Part shown: positions 36,601 through 37,512 of the stretch, piece after piece
Numbering within the stretch: the first letter of the stretch is position 1
Layout of the letters: every line of letters starts with the position of its first letter
Origin: Alectoria sarmentosa
Taxonomy: Eukaryota; Ascomycota; Lecanoromycetes; Lecanorales; Parmeliaceae
Assembly (NCBI GenBank): GCA_009733775.1
Contig: WOGZ01000322.1
Coordinates: forward strand, 1-37,512
Length of the DNA stretch: 37,512 nt
Direction: 5' to 3'
Position numbers and translations under genes: made by a program
Notes under the pieces: model-generated
Told to the model about the DNA's origin: nothing
The model's input: the letters and a program-made list of their open reading frames with translations, nothing else
Database searches by the model: none

Positions 36601-36745
36601 TGTAAGACTGAGTTAAAAAATCTTGAATTTATATGTGCAGTCAATTATAAATTTTATATCATTACGCTTTTCGATTAGCGCTCGAATAACGGCTTTTAGG
36701 CCTCTCAAGCGCCCTCATTAAAAATTTATATATATAAATCTTACA
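36601..36745. repeat. LTR-like 145-bp patch with less RIP
   Basis: Begins TGTAAGA and ends TCTTACA, a 7-bp terminal inverted repeat of the TG..CA type. It contains a locally GC-richer core (36,676-36,717, with GCGCTCG, GGCCTCTC and GCGCCCTC) that stands out from the surrounding AT-rich DNA. It reads as a solo LTR or a single short repeat. On the reverse strand it carries AGATTTTTTAACTCAGT, 16 of 17 bases shared with the chromovirus LTR. No matching flanking duplication is visible. Confidence 0.45.
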
Positions 36746-37227
36746 TCTTTTACCCTTTATCTCTTTAAGAATATAATTTTTTTATAATTTCGTAAATTAT
36801 ATAATTCGATATGCGCTTTTCAATGAATTAAAAATCATGAAATTTAAATATATATATATCGATATATATTTAATTCAAATATATCATTATTCGAAACGAT
36901 AAAGCGACTTTCGAGAAACCTTTACTCTCATTTAACGAATTATTTTCTTTTTTGAATAATATTATAATTCTTTATTATATTTACGAAATTATTATATTAT
37001 TAAAATCGTATAAATTTATTTTATAATAATGATTATATAAACATATAATATAAATCTTTAAAAGTCGCGAGAAATCGATCATAAAAAATTTAACACATTT
37101 TATATATATTTTTAAATAAGCGCAACTTTATATAAAATTCGTAAATCGTAAATAATGTAACGATAAAATTAATAAAAAACGTAAATTTCTCGCTTAATAA
37201 TCGTAGATCGTAAAACGTAAAGTTCGA

Positions 37228-37460
37228 ATTCGAAAAAAAAAAAAAATTTAAAAAAATTTAAAAAAAGAAAAAATTTTAAAAAAAGAAAAGTTTTAAAAAA
37301 AGAAGAAAAAGAAAATTAAAAAAAATCACAATTCGTTTTAAATTTACATAAAATTTATGAATTTAAAAAATAATTAAATTTAGAATTTCGATTTTAAAAA
37401 AAAAAAATTAATTTTAAAAGAAATTTTAAGAAAAAATTTTGAAAAAAAAATTTGAAAAAA
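37228..37460 (+). repeat. A/purine-rich low-complexity tract
   Basis: Runs of A interrupted by short TTT and G, with strong purine bias on the plus strand (AAAAAAAGAAAAG-type units), especially 37,234-37,325. Simple low-complexity DNA; nothing coding. Confidence 0.8.
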
Positions 37461-37512
37461 AAGTTTAAAAATTAAAACAAAATATCAACTTTTTGCATTT
37501 TAAATAAAATTT

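Larger units (their letters stand above)
15706..37512. repeat. AT-rich RIP-mutated block (right flank)
   Basis: Almost 22 kb of very AT-rich DNA running to the window end, with the same CpG-retaining signature as the left flank and no intact gene. The boundary with the island is sharp (within about 30 bp near 15,705). Repeat copies inside it differ almost only by transitions. Recognisable parts are listed separately. Between them (15,706-17,080, 20,281-23,773 and 31,150-36,600) I see only degraded sequence and a few chance or decayed frames of 60-70 codons that I cannot assign. Confidence 0.9.

Overview
The window looks like nuclear DNA of a filamentous ascomycete (Pezizomycotina). Four conserved eukaryotic genes have short introns with fungal-type splice sites. 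They sit in a gene island of roughly balanced base composition, about 2,345 to 15,705. On both sides lies extremely AT-rich DNA with the signature of repeat-induced point mutation (RIP): transition differences between repeat copies, Trp and Gln codons turned into stops, and cytosines surviving largely in CpG. I cannot name a genus.

Layout. 1-2,345: AT-rich RIP-type DNA with one long, decayed plus-strand reading frame of unknown type. 2,346-2,912: 3' flank of gfa1 with nested GC-rich hairpins. 2,913-5,185 (minus): gfa1, glutamine:fructose-6-phosphate amidotransferase, 4 coding exons, 694 aa. 5,186-7,262: divergent intergenic region. 7,263-11,300 (plus): set1, the COMPASS histone H3K4 methyltransferase, 3 exons, 1304 aa. 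11,829-12,593 (minus): trm112, the zinc-binding methyltransferase activator, 3 exons, 144 aa. 12,594-14,145: mostly unassigned, with one weak candidate small gene. 14,146-15,401 (minus): arc40/ARPC1, the WD40 subunit of Arp2/3, 4 exons, 363 aa. 15,706-37,512: a second AT-rich block with no intact gene.

The right block still shows structure. A complete but dead Ty3/Gypsy chromovirus lies at about 23,904-31,149 (plus). It has two LTRs of equal length and recognisable gag, protease, RT, RNase H, integrase and chromodomain remnants. There is also a 1.89-kb LTR-flanked non-autonomous candidate (18,391-20,280), a 63-bp inverted repeat pair 6.7 kb apart, a 42-bp-arm hairpin, a 240-bp tandem duplication, and a less mutated LTR-like patch at 36,601-36,745.

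The four genes are unrelated housekeeping functions: cell-wall amino-sugar supply, chromatin, translation/tRNA methylation, and actin nucleation. They do not form a cluster. I see no new multi-gene system. The most interesting material is the RIP-dissected repeat landscape and some extreme gene structures, including two 5-nt coding exon segments and a catalytic Cys codon split by an intron.
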